In this document: positions 9,847-17,358 of the stretch, piece by piece
Layout of the letters: each line of letters starts with the position of its first letter
Numbering within the stretch: position 1 is the stretch's first letter
NCBI GenBank assembly: GCA_023459055.1
Contig: JAEWVR010000005.1
Coordinates: forward strand, 43,079-107,078
Direction: 5' to 3'
Length of the DNA: 64,000 nucleotides
Origin: Fibrobacterota bacterium
GTDB taxonomy: Bacteria; Fibrobacterota; Chitinivibrionia; Chitinivibrionales; Chitinispirillaceae
Notes under the pieces: model-generated
What the model was told of the DNA's origin: nothing
Seen by the model: the letters and a program-made list of their open reading frames with translations, nothing else
Databases searched by the model: none
Made by a program: the position numbers and the translations under genes

Positions 9847-10497
9847 TTACTGTTTAGATGCGGTTGTGTCTGCTGCTGGTGATGCCGTTGTACCGGAACC
9901 TGATGCAGCGCTCCCCAACGTTGCGTCGGGATTTGATTCCAGCTGCGTTTGGACACAATCGAGGATTTTCTTTGACTGAACGCGAGTGAGTGAGACCTTC
10001 GCAGTTCCAATCCATTTAGGTTTATAGCTCGTTTCAATTCCGTTATCGCCAAGTTCATTTTTAATACATGCAACAATGTATTTGTGTGTGAGTTTTGTCT
10101 TTTTTGCATAAGGCAGTAACTTATCAGCAGCTCTCTTAAGAGCATCCTCCGTTGCTGCCTTTACCGCTTCATCAAGGTTTTTTTTCGTTACACTGGTAAC
10201 AATATTTACTGTTGGAAGCTCCGCAAATGAGCGTTTCTCCTGTGCGCGGGATTTTACAAACTGCCAGGTATTATCATTCTTTAACCACACAATTCGTCCA
10301 TCAGGAAGATCAATATACATATCCTCTTCACTTCCATCAGAAATAGTAACTTTTGCATATCCCCATGAACCATCATCGTGAAGAATTGCCGACCGGCCAT
10401 CATCAAGTGTCAACTCCATGTCACGTGCAAAAAGCTGAGCAGTAATACCAAGAACTATCATACTTACTATCAACGTATTATTCAGACTACGTAACAT
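9847..10497 (-). CDS. Secreted protein with two short DGR...W repeats, unknown function
   Basis: 216 residues beginning with a signal peptide (cleavage likely near LFA-RDM). Two tandem units follow: LDDGRSAILHDDGSWGYAK and LPDGRIVWLKNDNTWQFVK, each a short beta unit ending in an aromatic. Similar units occur in small periplasmic proteins such as DUF3157, but this assignment is from memory. A helical region follows and the last 30 residues are Ala/Ser/Thr-rich and probably disordered. The function is unknown. Confidence 0.7.
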   Translation of the reverse strand: MLRSLNNTLIVSMIVLGITAQLFARDMELTLDDGRSAILHDDGSWGYAKVTISDGSEEDMYIDLPDGRIVWLKNDNTWQFVKSRAQEKRSFAELPTVNIVTSVTKKNLDEAVKAATEDALKRAADKLLPYAKKTKLTHKYIVACIKNELGDNGIETSYKPKWIGTAKVSLTRVQSKKILDCVQTQLESNPDATLGSAASGSGTTASPAADTTASKQ

Positions 10498-10711
10498 TTA
10501 ACAGCTCCTTTTTTAAACTCTACAGATAATGATCAACAACATAACCATACACGAATTAATATAAGCATTCCTGCGTGCGAACATTATATTTTTTTAAAGA
10601 ATTTTAATACTGGATTTCTCCTGGCTTATATTCTGACCTATGTTTATTAAGCAGTATATTTTCAATACAATACGGATTCCAGATTGACATCATACATGAC
10701 TGGTTTAGTAA

Positions 10712-11191
10712 ATGAATAACATAGTTAAAACAATTGCAGCAGAACTTTCAAAAAACAGTATGACACTTTCTACAGCCGAATCCTGCACTGGTGGACTGAT
10801 AAGCGGGGTAATCACAAACCTTGCAGGTTCATCACTGTTTTTTAAAGGTGGCATTACCGCATATTCCAATGAGATTAAAATCAATGTGCTTGGCGTAAAC
10901 GAAAGAACCATCTGCGAATTTGGTGCAGTAAGCAGTCAAACTGTTGAAGAAATGGTAAGAGGAGTCTGCGCTCTGCTGAAAACAGATTGTGCGATTTCAG
11001 TTTCAGGTATTGCAGGGCCGGGAGGTGGCACCATTGACAAGCCAGTCGGACTTGTTTACATTGGAATTAAAGTACGTAATACCGTTTCAAGCCACAGACA
11101 TATCTTCTACGGAAACAGACACCAGATCCGGATAGCAACGGTTAAAACATCCCTTTGCTATCTGACATCAGCACTAAAAAATTATTCATGA
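10712..11191 (+). CDS. pncC: Nicotinamide-nucleotide amidohydrolase (CinA C-terminal domain protein)
   Basis: 159 residues, exactly the CinA C-terminal domain as a stand-alone protein. Family motifs are visible: STAESCTGGLISGVITN at the N-terminus, SLFFKGGITAYSNEIK, and SGIAGPGGGTIDKPVGLVY. These enzymes deamidate nicotinamide mononucleotide to the nicotinic acid form in pyridine-nucleotide salvage. The N-terminal CinA (MoaB-like/pyrophosphatase) half is absent, as in E. coli PncC. It is transcribed away from the preceding gene and converges on queC. Confidence 0.9.
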   Translation: MNNIVKTIAAELSKNSMTLSTAESCTGGLISGVITNLAGSSLFFKGGITAYSNEIKINVLGVNERTICEFGAVSSQTVEEMVRGVCALLKTDCAISVSGIAGPGGGTIDKPVGLVYIGIKVRNTVSSHRHIFYGNRHQIRIATVKTSLCYLTSALKNYS

Positions 11192-11208
11192 CATAGTATT
11201 GAAATCAT

Positions 11209-11889
11209 TCACCAATAGACTGTTGGATCGGTAACACCAGCTGCTAAAAATCCGTTATGACGCAGAACGCAGCTATCGCACTTCCCGCACGCCCTGCCAT
11301 CATCCGACGGTTTATAACAGCTATGCGTAATACTGTAGTCTACCCCCATTTCAAGACCACATTTAATAATCTCTGCTTTGGTCAGATTAATCAGCGGAGT
11401 ATGAATTGTAAACCGGTTCCCTTCAACACTTTTTTTTGTCGCAAGGTTTGCAACTTTTGAGAACGCTTCAATGTATTCCGGCCTGCAATCAGGATAACCA
11501 CTATAATCAACCGCATTTACCCCAATGTAAAGATCATCACATCCGGCCACTTCAGCCCACCCCAGTGCAAATGATAAAAATATTGTATTGCGTGCGGGAA
11601 CATACGTATTCGGAATATCGCCACCAGACTCGATATCCCTGTTCAGGGGAACATCCATTACATCGGAGGTCAATGATGATCCTCCAAACGCTCTGAGATC
11701 AATTGTGACTATTTTATGATCTGCAACGTTAAAGAATGCTGCAACTCTTTTTGCAGCGTCAAGTTCAACACTATGACGTTGTCCATAGGAAAAACTCATC
11801 GCGTACAGTTCAAAACCATCACGACGGGCGAATGCACAACATGTCGCGCTGTCAAGACCACCGCTAAGAAGCACTACAGCTTTCTTCAT
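11209..11889 (-). CDS. queC: 7-cyano-7-deazaguanine synthase
   Basis: 226 residues with the PP-loop SGGLDS at residues 9-14 and the C-terminal zinc site (CYKP...CGKCDSC). QueC converts 7-carboxy-7-deazaguanine to preQ0 using ATP and ammonia. It is the last gene of a tight queD-queE-queC unit (3-base gap after queE). folE and queF are not in the window. No fusion or truncation. Confidence 0.96.
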   Translation of the reverse strand: MKKAVVLLSGGLDSATCCAFARRDGFELYAMSFSYGQRHSVELDAAKRVAAFFNVADHKIVTIDLRAFGGSSLTSDVMDVPLNRDIESGGDIPNTYVPARNTIFLSFALGWAEVAGCDDLYIGVNAVDYSGYPDCRPEYIEAFSKVANLATKKSVEGNRFTIHTPLINLTKAEIIKCGLEMGVDYSITHSCYKPSDDGRACGKCDSCVLRHNGFLAAGVTDPTVYW

Positions 11890-11892
11890 GAT

Positions 11893-12528
11893 TCAGACCC
11901 CTCTTTTATCACCCCAGATAAACTTATGCAGTTGTAAACCAAGCCTGACAGGTAAATTTGATTCAACAATCCATGATGCAAGCTCTGCCGGTTCAATTCG
12001 CCCTATACACGGAGAGAATAGTATTGTTGCTTTTGTATGTAATTGATACTTATTAATAAAATCACATGCCCAATCAAAATCTGCTTTATCGCTGATAACA
12101 AATTTGACTTCATCTGATGTAGTAAGATGGTCAATGTTTTCAAACAGAAATGAGTCTCCGGAACCACTTCCAGGACATTTTACATCGACAATCCGCACAC
12201 ACCCTGACGGCAGCAATCGAATGGGAAGTGATCCATTTGTTTCAACGAGAACGGTGTATCCCTTTTGTAAAAGCACCTCACATAATTTCACCGATCCGGC
12301 CTGAAAGAGAGGCTCACCGCCAGTCAATTCAACAAGCTTTACCCCGTATGTATCTACAATATCCATTATTGTATCAATGGACATCAGCGTTCCTTCTGTA
12401 AACGCGTACCGAGTATCGCAATAGGTACAATCAAGATTACAGCCGGTTAACCTTATAAAGGTACAGATACAGCCTGCATAGGTCGACTCACCCTGTATTG
12501 ATTTGAAAATTTCGCACGTTGTAAGCAT
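11893..12528 (-). CDS. queE: 7-carboxy-7-deazaguanine synthase (radical SAM)
   Basis: 211 residues. The radical-SAM cluster motif is Cys30-x3-Cys34-x2-Cys37 (GCNLDCTYCDT), preceded by the family start IFKSIQGEST and followed by ELTGGEPL. QueE rearranges 6-carboxytetrahydropterin to 7-carboxy-7-deazaguanine. It lies two bases after queD and three before queC, so the three are surely one transcript. Confidence 0.96.
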   Translation of the reverse strand: MLTTCEIFKSIQGESTYAGCICTFIRLTGCNLDCTYCDTRYAFTEGTLMSIDTIMDIVDTYGVKLVELTGGEPLFQAGSVKLCEVLLQKGYTVLVETNGSLPIRLLPSGCVRIVDVKCPGSGSGDSFLFENIDHLTTSDEVKFVISDKADFDWACDFINKYQLHTKATILFSPCIGRIEPAELASWIVESNLPVRLGLQLHKFIWGDKRGV

Positions 12529-12530
12529 TT

Positions 12531-12905
12531 TTATTCAAAATACGCTGCACAGTTACCGGGAGTTTCGAAAACTTCCACGCGGGCAACCGTACCATCCCAA
12601 TAACCTAATGACTCTCTGAGCTTAATAAAAATAAACCGGGCGATGTTCTCCGATGATGGATTAAGGTTTACAGGTGCAAGAACATCATTGAGATCCTTGT
12701 GATCAAATTCATCTATTATCTCCTTGAGTTTTTTCCTGAGTACCTTAAAATCTATGCCAATTCCAGCATCATCAAGCTTACTGCACCGGACCGTTGCCTT
12801 TACAAGCCAGTTATGTCCATGCAGATTCTCACAAGGTCCCTTATAATTTTTTAACCGATGTGCTGCGCTGAAACTTGCCTCCGTTGTAATTTCGAACATT
12901 GCCAC
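12531..12905 (-). CDS. queD: 6-carboxytetrahydropterin synthase
   Basis: 124 residues of the PTPS/QueD family. The zinc ligands His16, His29 and His31 are present (AAHRL and NLHGHNW), as is the catalytic Cys25. It makes 6-carboxytetrahydropterin from dihydroneopterin triphosphate. It is the first gene of the queuosine-precursor operon, so the promoter should lie in 12906-13089; no preQ1 riboswitch could be recognised there. Confidence 0.95.
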   Translation of the reverse strand: MAMFEITTEASFSAAHRLKNYKGPCENLHGHNWLVKATVRCSKLDDAGIGIDFKVLRKKLKEIIDEFDHKDLNDVLAPVNLNPSSENIARFIFIKLRESLGYWDGTVARVEVFETPGNCAAYFE

Positions 12906-12932
12906 CTCTTCCCTTTTTAAATTCTATAGTCA

Positions 12933-12969
12933 GCTGCGTTGTAGCTTTTCTTACAACATCAATCGCAGC
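12933..12969. other. Hairpin between SpoU-type methyltransferase gene and queD
   Basis: GCTGCG-TTGTA (12933-12943) pairs with TACAA (12952-12956) and CGCAGC (12964-12969), giving an 11-bp stem with a 7-base bulge. It sits in the queD leader and also downstream of the preceding gene on the same strand. It could be an attenuator, a terminator or a leader structure; there is no T-run. Confidence 0.35.
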
Positions 12970-13089
12970 CCTGTACCTACGCCTTAAATATAAGATTTTT
13001 CTAAAGTACATTGTGAATCTTTAATTTGTACGTACTGAGTGGTCTCTGAAAAATAAAGGTATAACTGTAAGCAAAACACACTTTTTATT

Positions 13090-13923
13090 TCAGCATTTTT
13101 TGATCATCAGCCCCATTTTCCTGCCAGCTTCATAAATCATGATTGCGCTGGCACATGCAACATTAAACGAATCAACTCCGGAAGCCATAGGAATTCTAAC
13201 TGTGGCATCACACATACCAAGAATACTATCAGACAAGCCTACCCCCTCATTACCAAAAACGAGACACGTATTACCTGTAAAATCAGCACATTCAAGAAAC
13301 GTACTGTTTTTATCAAGTGCGGCACCGAAAATTTTATAGTGGTAAACATTGCGTAACGCACGTAATGTATCAGCAAGCGATTTACTTTTAATGACCGGTA
13401 GTTTAAAAATATTTCCCATCGAATTTCTAATAGCTCTTCGCAGCCAGGGATCTGCAGATGTCTCGCCAACAATTAATGCCCCGACACCACACGCAGCACA
13501 ATTACGAACAATTGCTCCGGTATTCTCCGAGCTTTCCAACCTGTCAAGTGCAACAAGCAGATTGCTATTCAGCCCGCAATTAATAACATCATCAAGAGAT
13601 CTGTTGGGTGGAATTTTTGCTATCGCGATTATTCCCTGATGATACTTGAATCCAACGATTGACTTGATCAGTTTGGCATCAGCAATATAGACATTTAATG
13701 CTTCTTTGCGATGTGAAAGATTATCTTTGTAAATGTCAAACCATGTATTTGTTAAGAGAATTGATACCAGTTCAAATGAGCTTGCCAGAAAACGGGCAAC
13801 GACCTTATCACCCTCAATAATTGCAATTCCCTTTTCATAATGTGACATAGGCCGCTTCAATGTAAGATAATCCTCAGCACCATAAAAGTCCATTGTTGTA
13901 ACATATTCAATCTTGTTAATCAA
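13090..13923 (-). CDS. TrmH/SpoU-family RNA methyltransferase
   Basis: 277 residues of the SPOUT class. All three SpoU motifs are intact: DRLESSENTGAIVRNC (motif 1), VFGNEGVGLSD (motif 2) and IPMASGVDSFNVACASA (motif 3), forming the knotted SAM site. The N-terminal 110 residues resemble the substrate-binding extension of 23S rRNA 2'-O-methyltransferases, but the target nucleotide cannot be told. A hexanucleotide repeat lies directly upstream of the ATG. Confidence 0.88.
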   Translation of the reverse strand: MINKIEYVTTMDFYGAEDYLTLKRPMSHYEKGIAIIEGDKVVARFLASSFELVSILLTNTWFDIYKDNLSHRKEALNVYIADAKLIKSIVGFKYHQGIIAIAKIPPNRSLDDVINCGLNSNLLVALDRLESSENTGAIVRNCAACGVGALIVGETSADPWLRRAIRNSMGNIFKLPVIKSKSLADTLRALRNVYHYKIFGAALDKNSTFLECADFTGNTCLVFGNEGVGLSDSILGMCDATVRIPMASGVDSFNVACASAIMIYEAGRKMGLMIKKC

Positions 13924-13945
13924 TAGATTACTCCATGATAAAGAG

Positions 13946-14020
13946 AGGTTAAGGTTAAGGTTAAGGTTAAGGTTGAGGTTGAGGTTGAGGTTGAGATTAA
14001 GGTTGAGATTAAGATTGAGG
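13946..14020. repeat. Hexanucleotide microsatellite, GGTTAA/GGTTGA type
   Basis: About twelve head-to-tail hexamers AGGTTA then AGGTTG with a few variants run through 13946-14020, directly upstream of the methyltransferase start. The complementary strand reads (CTCAAC)n and (CTTAAC)n, the same family as the hexamers inside the repeat protein at 31091-33535. A frame crossing it on the minus strand (13920-14165) yields only Ser-Thr-Leu repeats at its end and is not called as a gene. Copy number is probably variable between strains. Confidence 0.85.
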
Positions 14021-14314
14021 CAGGAATCTGGATCTCAATTCTATGTATCTCAATCATTTTTTTTGTGCTTCTCATAATTGGAATGTATTGCTCCTGATTT
14101 GAGAAATCTGTGTTAAAATAATTTGTCCCCATGTACATCAATTGATCGAAATCTGCAATTTTCAACAGCGACAGGGTATTTTTACAATTGGCATATTATT
14201 TGATTTACTGGAATATGTTTCCGCTCAGACTTATTCTGGGAACATACTTAACGGTATACATAACAATATTTGTTATGCATAAAATTATTTGTATCTTCAT
14301 CCAAAGGAGCTCAT

Positions 14315-14824
14315 ATGAGCATTACTATTTTCAGCACCTATTCTGAAAGCTTTCCCCTTTCCCACATTGTCTACGTTGGTTCCGTTTTCGAAATATCAGC
14401 AGAAAACAGAAAAGGCGAAAGTACCCACTCATTCAAAATAATTACATCATCAAGTGTCATGTATTGTAATTACAGAGATGAGGAAGCAGCAAAAACAGCT
14501 CACGATTCACTCGAGAAGCAACTCGGAGACTATGGCAGAAAACTGTTTAAGAATGCCGGAGACATTATTGATGTTTCCCGTGTCACATCATTTAGTAAAG
14601 TAATTACCCTGAAGAAACCTCAACAGAACTGTACACATGCGATTATCCTGAATATTGACACATGCATTGACGAAAAGCAACGTCAGATCTGGCTTCACTA
14701 CAAGTCTGATGAGAGCGCAACAAATGCGCGTAAAGCTCTCTATACGCTTATTTCAATGGTAAACGGGAATCGTACAGTGCCTGCTCATGAAGAAAAAAAT
14801 GAGGAAGCATTAGTAACAGCATAG
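14315..14824 (+). CDS. Conserved-looking small cytoplasmic protein, unknown function
   Basis: 169 residues from the ATG at 14315, which follows AAAGGAG with good spacing; a longer frame from 14270 is less likely. No signal or membrane segment. The protein seems to contain two similar halves: a beta stretch followed by a charged helix (DEEAAKTAHDSLEKQLG at about residues 55-71, and DESATNARKALYTLISM near residues 128-144). I do not recognise the family. It ends just before a strong bidirectional terminator shared with era. Confidence 0.7.
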   Translation: MSITIFSTYSESFPLSHIVYVGSVFEISAENRKGESTHSFKIITSSSVMYCNYRDEEAAKTAHDSLEKQLGDYGRKLFKNAGDIIDVSRVTSFSKVITLKKPQQNCTHAIILNIDTCIDEKQRQIWLHYKSDESATNARKALYTLISMVNGNRTVPAHEEKNEEALVTA

Positions 14825-14840
14825 TTCACTCATGTATTAT

Positions 14841-14881
14841 ATAAAAGAGACATAACAGTCTCTTTTATATTATGTTTTTTA
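14841..14881. terminator. Strong bidirectional rho-independent terminator
   Basis: ATAAAAGAGAC (14841-14851) pairs perfectly with GTCTCTTTTAT (14858-14868) around a 6-base loop, followed by a T-run on the + strand (14875-14881). A-rich sequence on the left side gives some T content on the minus strand. It separates the 14315 gene from the convergent era gene. Confidence 0.88.
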
Positions 14882-15787
14882 CTTTACAGGCATTCCCATG
14901 AATTTGAGAAATCGTTCGTTATCCCGCCATTTGGGAGTTACTTTAATGTGGCAGGTTAATTGAACCTTTGCCTGCACAAGCTTTTCTAATTCCTTTGCGG
15001 CAGCTTTTCGAATACGGGTGATACCAGCACCACCTTTACCAACAATTATTCCGCGCTGTCCGGTTGTTTCAACATGGATTACAGCCTGAATTATATGTGT
15101 ATCACCATGTTCTTTGTATGATTCAATTTCTACAAACACAGCATGGGGAACTTCATCTTTGGTATTAAGAATTATCTGTTTTCTGATATACTCTGATGCA
15201 AAAAAACGCATGTTTGCATCTGTCATATCATCCTGATCGAAATACTGCGGCCCCGGTGGAATAAAAGGTTCCACGACTTTAAGAAACTGTTCTTTTGCCT
15301 TTTCACTATTTGCAGAAATGCAGATAGCTGGAAGATCTTTAAATTGAGGATACTTTTCGAAAAATGCTTTCTTTACGTCTTCATATTTTTTATTTATGTC
15401 AATTTTATTAAAAACAATTATCGTTTGAACGCCAGCACTTCCTATTATTGATGCCACGGTGTCCTCTTCTTCACCAAACTCACGGGAGACATCAACCATA
15501 TAACAGATAATATCAAGCCCCTTCTCTTTAATGACATTCTGAACCTCATGAATCATTGAATCATTAAATACATATTTCCCTTTATGTATTCCCGGTGTAT
15601 CAACGAAAATGAGCTGCATTGAATCTGTTGTATAAATGCCTTTAAGATTCTGACGAGTTGTTTGCGGCAAGGGGGTAACTACTGACAGCTGCTCACCAAT
15701 AACACAATTCATCAATGTGGATTTCCCGCTGTTGGGTCTTCCCATTAGTGCAATAAAACCTGATTTATAAATTTTCATATTCTCCAT
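14879..15787 (-). CDS. era: GTPase Era
   Basis: 302 residues with the TrmE-Era GTPase fold and C-terminal KH domain. Visible motifs are G1 GRPNSGKS, G3 DTPGIHKG, G4 FNKID and the KH loop VGKGGAGITRIRKAA. Era binds the 3' end of 16S rRNA and assists 30S assembly. The penicillin-binding protein gene is immediately upstream (2-base gap), so the two are co-transcribed. Confidence 0.96.
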   Translation of the reverse strand: MENMKIYKSGFIALMGRPNSGKSTLMNCVIGEQLSVVTPLPQTTRQNLKGIYTTDSMQLIFVDTPGIHKGKYVFNDSMIHEVQNVIKEKGLDIICYMVDVSREFGEEEDTVASIIGSAGVQTIIVFNKIDINKKYEDVKKAFFEKYPQFKDLPAICISANSEKAKEQFLKVVEPFIPPGPQYFDQDDMTDANMRFFASEYIRKQIILNTKDEVPHAVFVEIESYKEHGDTHIIQAVIHVETTGQRGIIVGKGGAGITRIRKAAAKELEKLVQAKVQLTCHIKVTPKWRDNERFLKFMGMPVK

Positions 15788-15789
15788 TG

Positions 15790-17274
15790 TTACTTCCTGT
15801 AATTCTCTGCGTGCATTTCTAAACCACTTTCAGGCTTGTTTGCCAGGACTGTTTTTAATGAATCGCTTCTGATTTTTTCCTTCTTCCTTATCTGTCCGAT
15901 ATAGTTTCTAAAATATTCTGCTGCAATGTAGCTTGAATGAACTGTCCAATTTGCACCATGTACTGTGACTACACCTATTGCCATACGTTCTTTTGGATTG
16001 CCCGGGTTTCGAACAAAGCCAATAAACCAATCTACCCGTCCGGTTGTATCTTTATCAACAGAGCCGGTTTTTCCGCCATACTCAAGAGTGTCAAAGGCTG
16101 ATGTTTTTCGAATGAGATTAAATGATTTCCGTGCGGTTCCTTTTCGTGCGACAGCACGCATCATTTCACGCAGTTCACGGCTGGTTCCTTCCTTTAAGGG
16201 AGTTCTCCACTCACTCTTTACATTTCTGTAAAGAACTGAATTATCAACAGAAGACACACTGTCAACGACAAACGGTTTATACATCGTTCCGTTTTCACAG
16301 ATTGTGCCTGCAATCATAGCCCCATGAAGTGCACTTATCCGGGTGTGTTCATTGAAACCGGATGCAAGTTCCGCCAGATTAAATACCGTATCTGTAGAAA
16401 TCAGAATTGACTTCTCACATGGAAGCTCAAACGGAATATCGGTATTAAAACCCAATTTATTACCAGTCTCGATAATTGCAGTCTCCCCCAGAACAAATAG
16501 TGCGATTCGGGCAAAAACAGCGTTAATTGAGTGCGCATACGCATCTCCAAAAGGCAATTCTGAAAAATTTGCAATCTCCTTTGTCAACTGATATTTGTAA
16601 AGTGTCGATTTTTTTCCCACATGGCGCACAATACTTTCGGATGAATATCCGGCTTTCTCTATTGCTGTTGCGGCAGTAACTGTTTTAAAAACTGATGCTG
16701 CGGGAAAGATGTTTTTACAATAAAGGTCAGATGCAATAGCAGGGACAGAATCATTAGTGTATGAAAGCAACGAAAGAACTCTGCCATTTGTTGGATCAAT
16801 AGCAACAACCGCACCATATTTTGGATGATACTGTTTTAAAAGACGTTTTCCTAACTCCTGCAATGATGAATCCAGGGAGTAATGGGCATAGAAGCTTCGA
16901 TTACCTTCCCGCAGCGTATCTACCCCGGAAGCCAATGGATCGGCATTCTGTCGAACCAGCTTTGCAACATCATCGAACGAGAGTGCATACGTAACATCAG
17001 GAACTTTGCCTTCTCCACTACTTTTCCCGGGCTGCTTTCGTTCCTTATTTTTTTTTCGACTTTCAACTTTCTGAATTTTTTCCTGCTTTTGCTTTTCGGC
17101 TTTTGTTTTACCGGTTTTATCCTTACTCTTATTTGAAAAGGATGAAAAAAGATTAATACCGATAATAATACCAATTATTACCAGTAGTATTCTGATAAGA
17201 CCTTTTCGTGGTATATAACGCCGTATTCCATAGGTGCCTTTCACCCGTTTCATCATAGGCGATTGATAACTCAT
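15790..17274 (-). CDS. Penicillin-binding transpeptidase, membrane-anchored
   Basis: 494 residues. A short basic N-terminus leads to one membrane helix (about 27-45), then a very basic Lys/Glu-rich linker (50-90), then a transpeptidase domain. Active-site motifs are SVFK (Ser194-Lys197), SIN (249-251) and KTGS (402-405). There is no glycosyltransferase domain, and the N-terminal half lacks the usual class B pedestal, so it resembles a compact class B or D-type enzyme acting on peptidoglycan. It is co-transcribed with era. The physiological role (division, elongation or other) is not readable. Confidence 0.88.
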   Translation of the reverse strand: MSYQSPMMKRVKGTYGIRRYIPRKGLIRILLVIIGIIIGINLFSSFSNKSKDKTGKTKAEKQKQEKIQKVESRKKNKERKQPGKSSGEGKVPDVTYALSFDDVAKLVRQNADPLASGVDTLREGNRSFYAHYSLDSSLQELGKRLLKQYHPKYGAVVAIDPTNGRVLSLLSYTNDSVPAIASDLYCKNIFPAASVFKTVTAATAIEKAGYSSESIVRHVGKKSTLYKYQLTKEIANFSELPFGDAYAHSINAVFARIALFVLGETAIIETGNKLGFNTDIPFELPCEKSILISTDTVFNLAELASGFNEHTRISALHGAMIAGTICENGTMYKPFVVDSVSSVDNSVLYRNVKSEWRTPLKEGTSRELREMMRAVARKGTARKSFNLIRKTSAFDTLEYGGKTGSVDKDTTGRVDWFIGFVRNPGNPKERMAIGVVTVHGANWTVHSSYIAAEYFRNYIGQIRKKEKIRSDSLKTVLANKPESGLEMHAENYRK

Positions 17275-17315
17275 GCTTTTCCTGTACTCTCAAACCTTAA
17301 ATCGTAATAATGGTA

Positions 17316-17349
17316 CTTGTAGTACATGGTCTATAATATGTACTACAAG
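17316..17349 (-). terminator. Hairpin after the FecR/beta-barrel gene
   Basis: CTTGTAGTACA (17316-17326) and TGTACTACAAG (17339-17349) form an 11-bp perfect stem with a 12-base loop, starting ten bases beyond the stop of the upstream gene. There is no clear T-run on the minus strand. Confidence 0.5.
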
Positions 17350-17358
17350 CAATAAACC

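Noticed and set aside
12906..13089. preQ1 riboswitch in the queD leader
   Set aside because: Expected by context, but no preQ1-type core with the A-rich tail can be found; only a bulged hairpin is present.
13920..14165. 81-codon frame before the SpoU-type gene
   Set aside because: The last third is translation of the hexanucleotide repeat (Ser-Thr, Leu-Thr), there is no ribosome site evidence, and no family is recognised.
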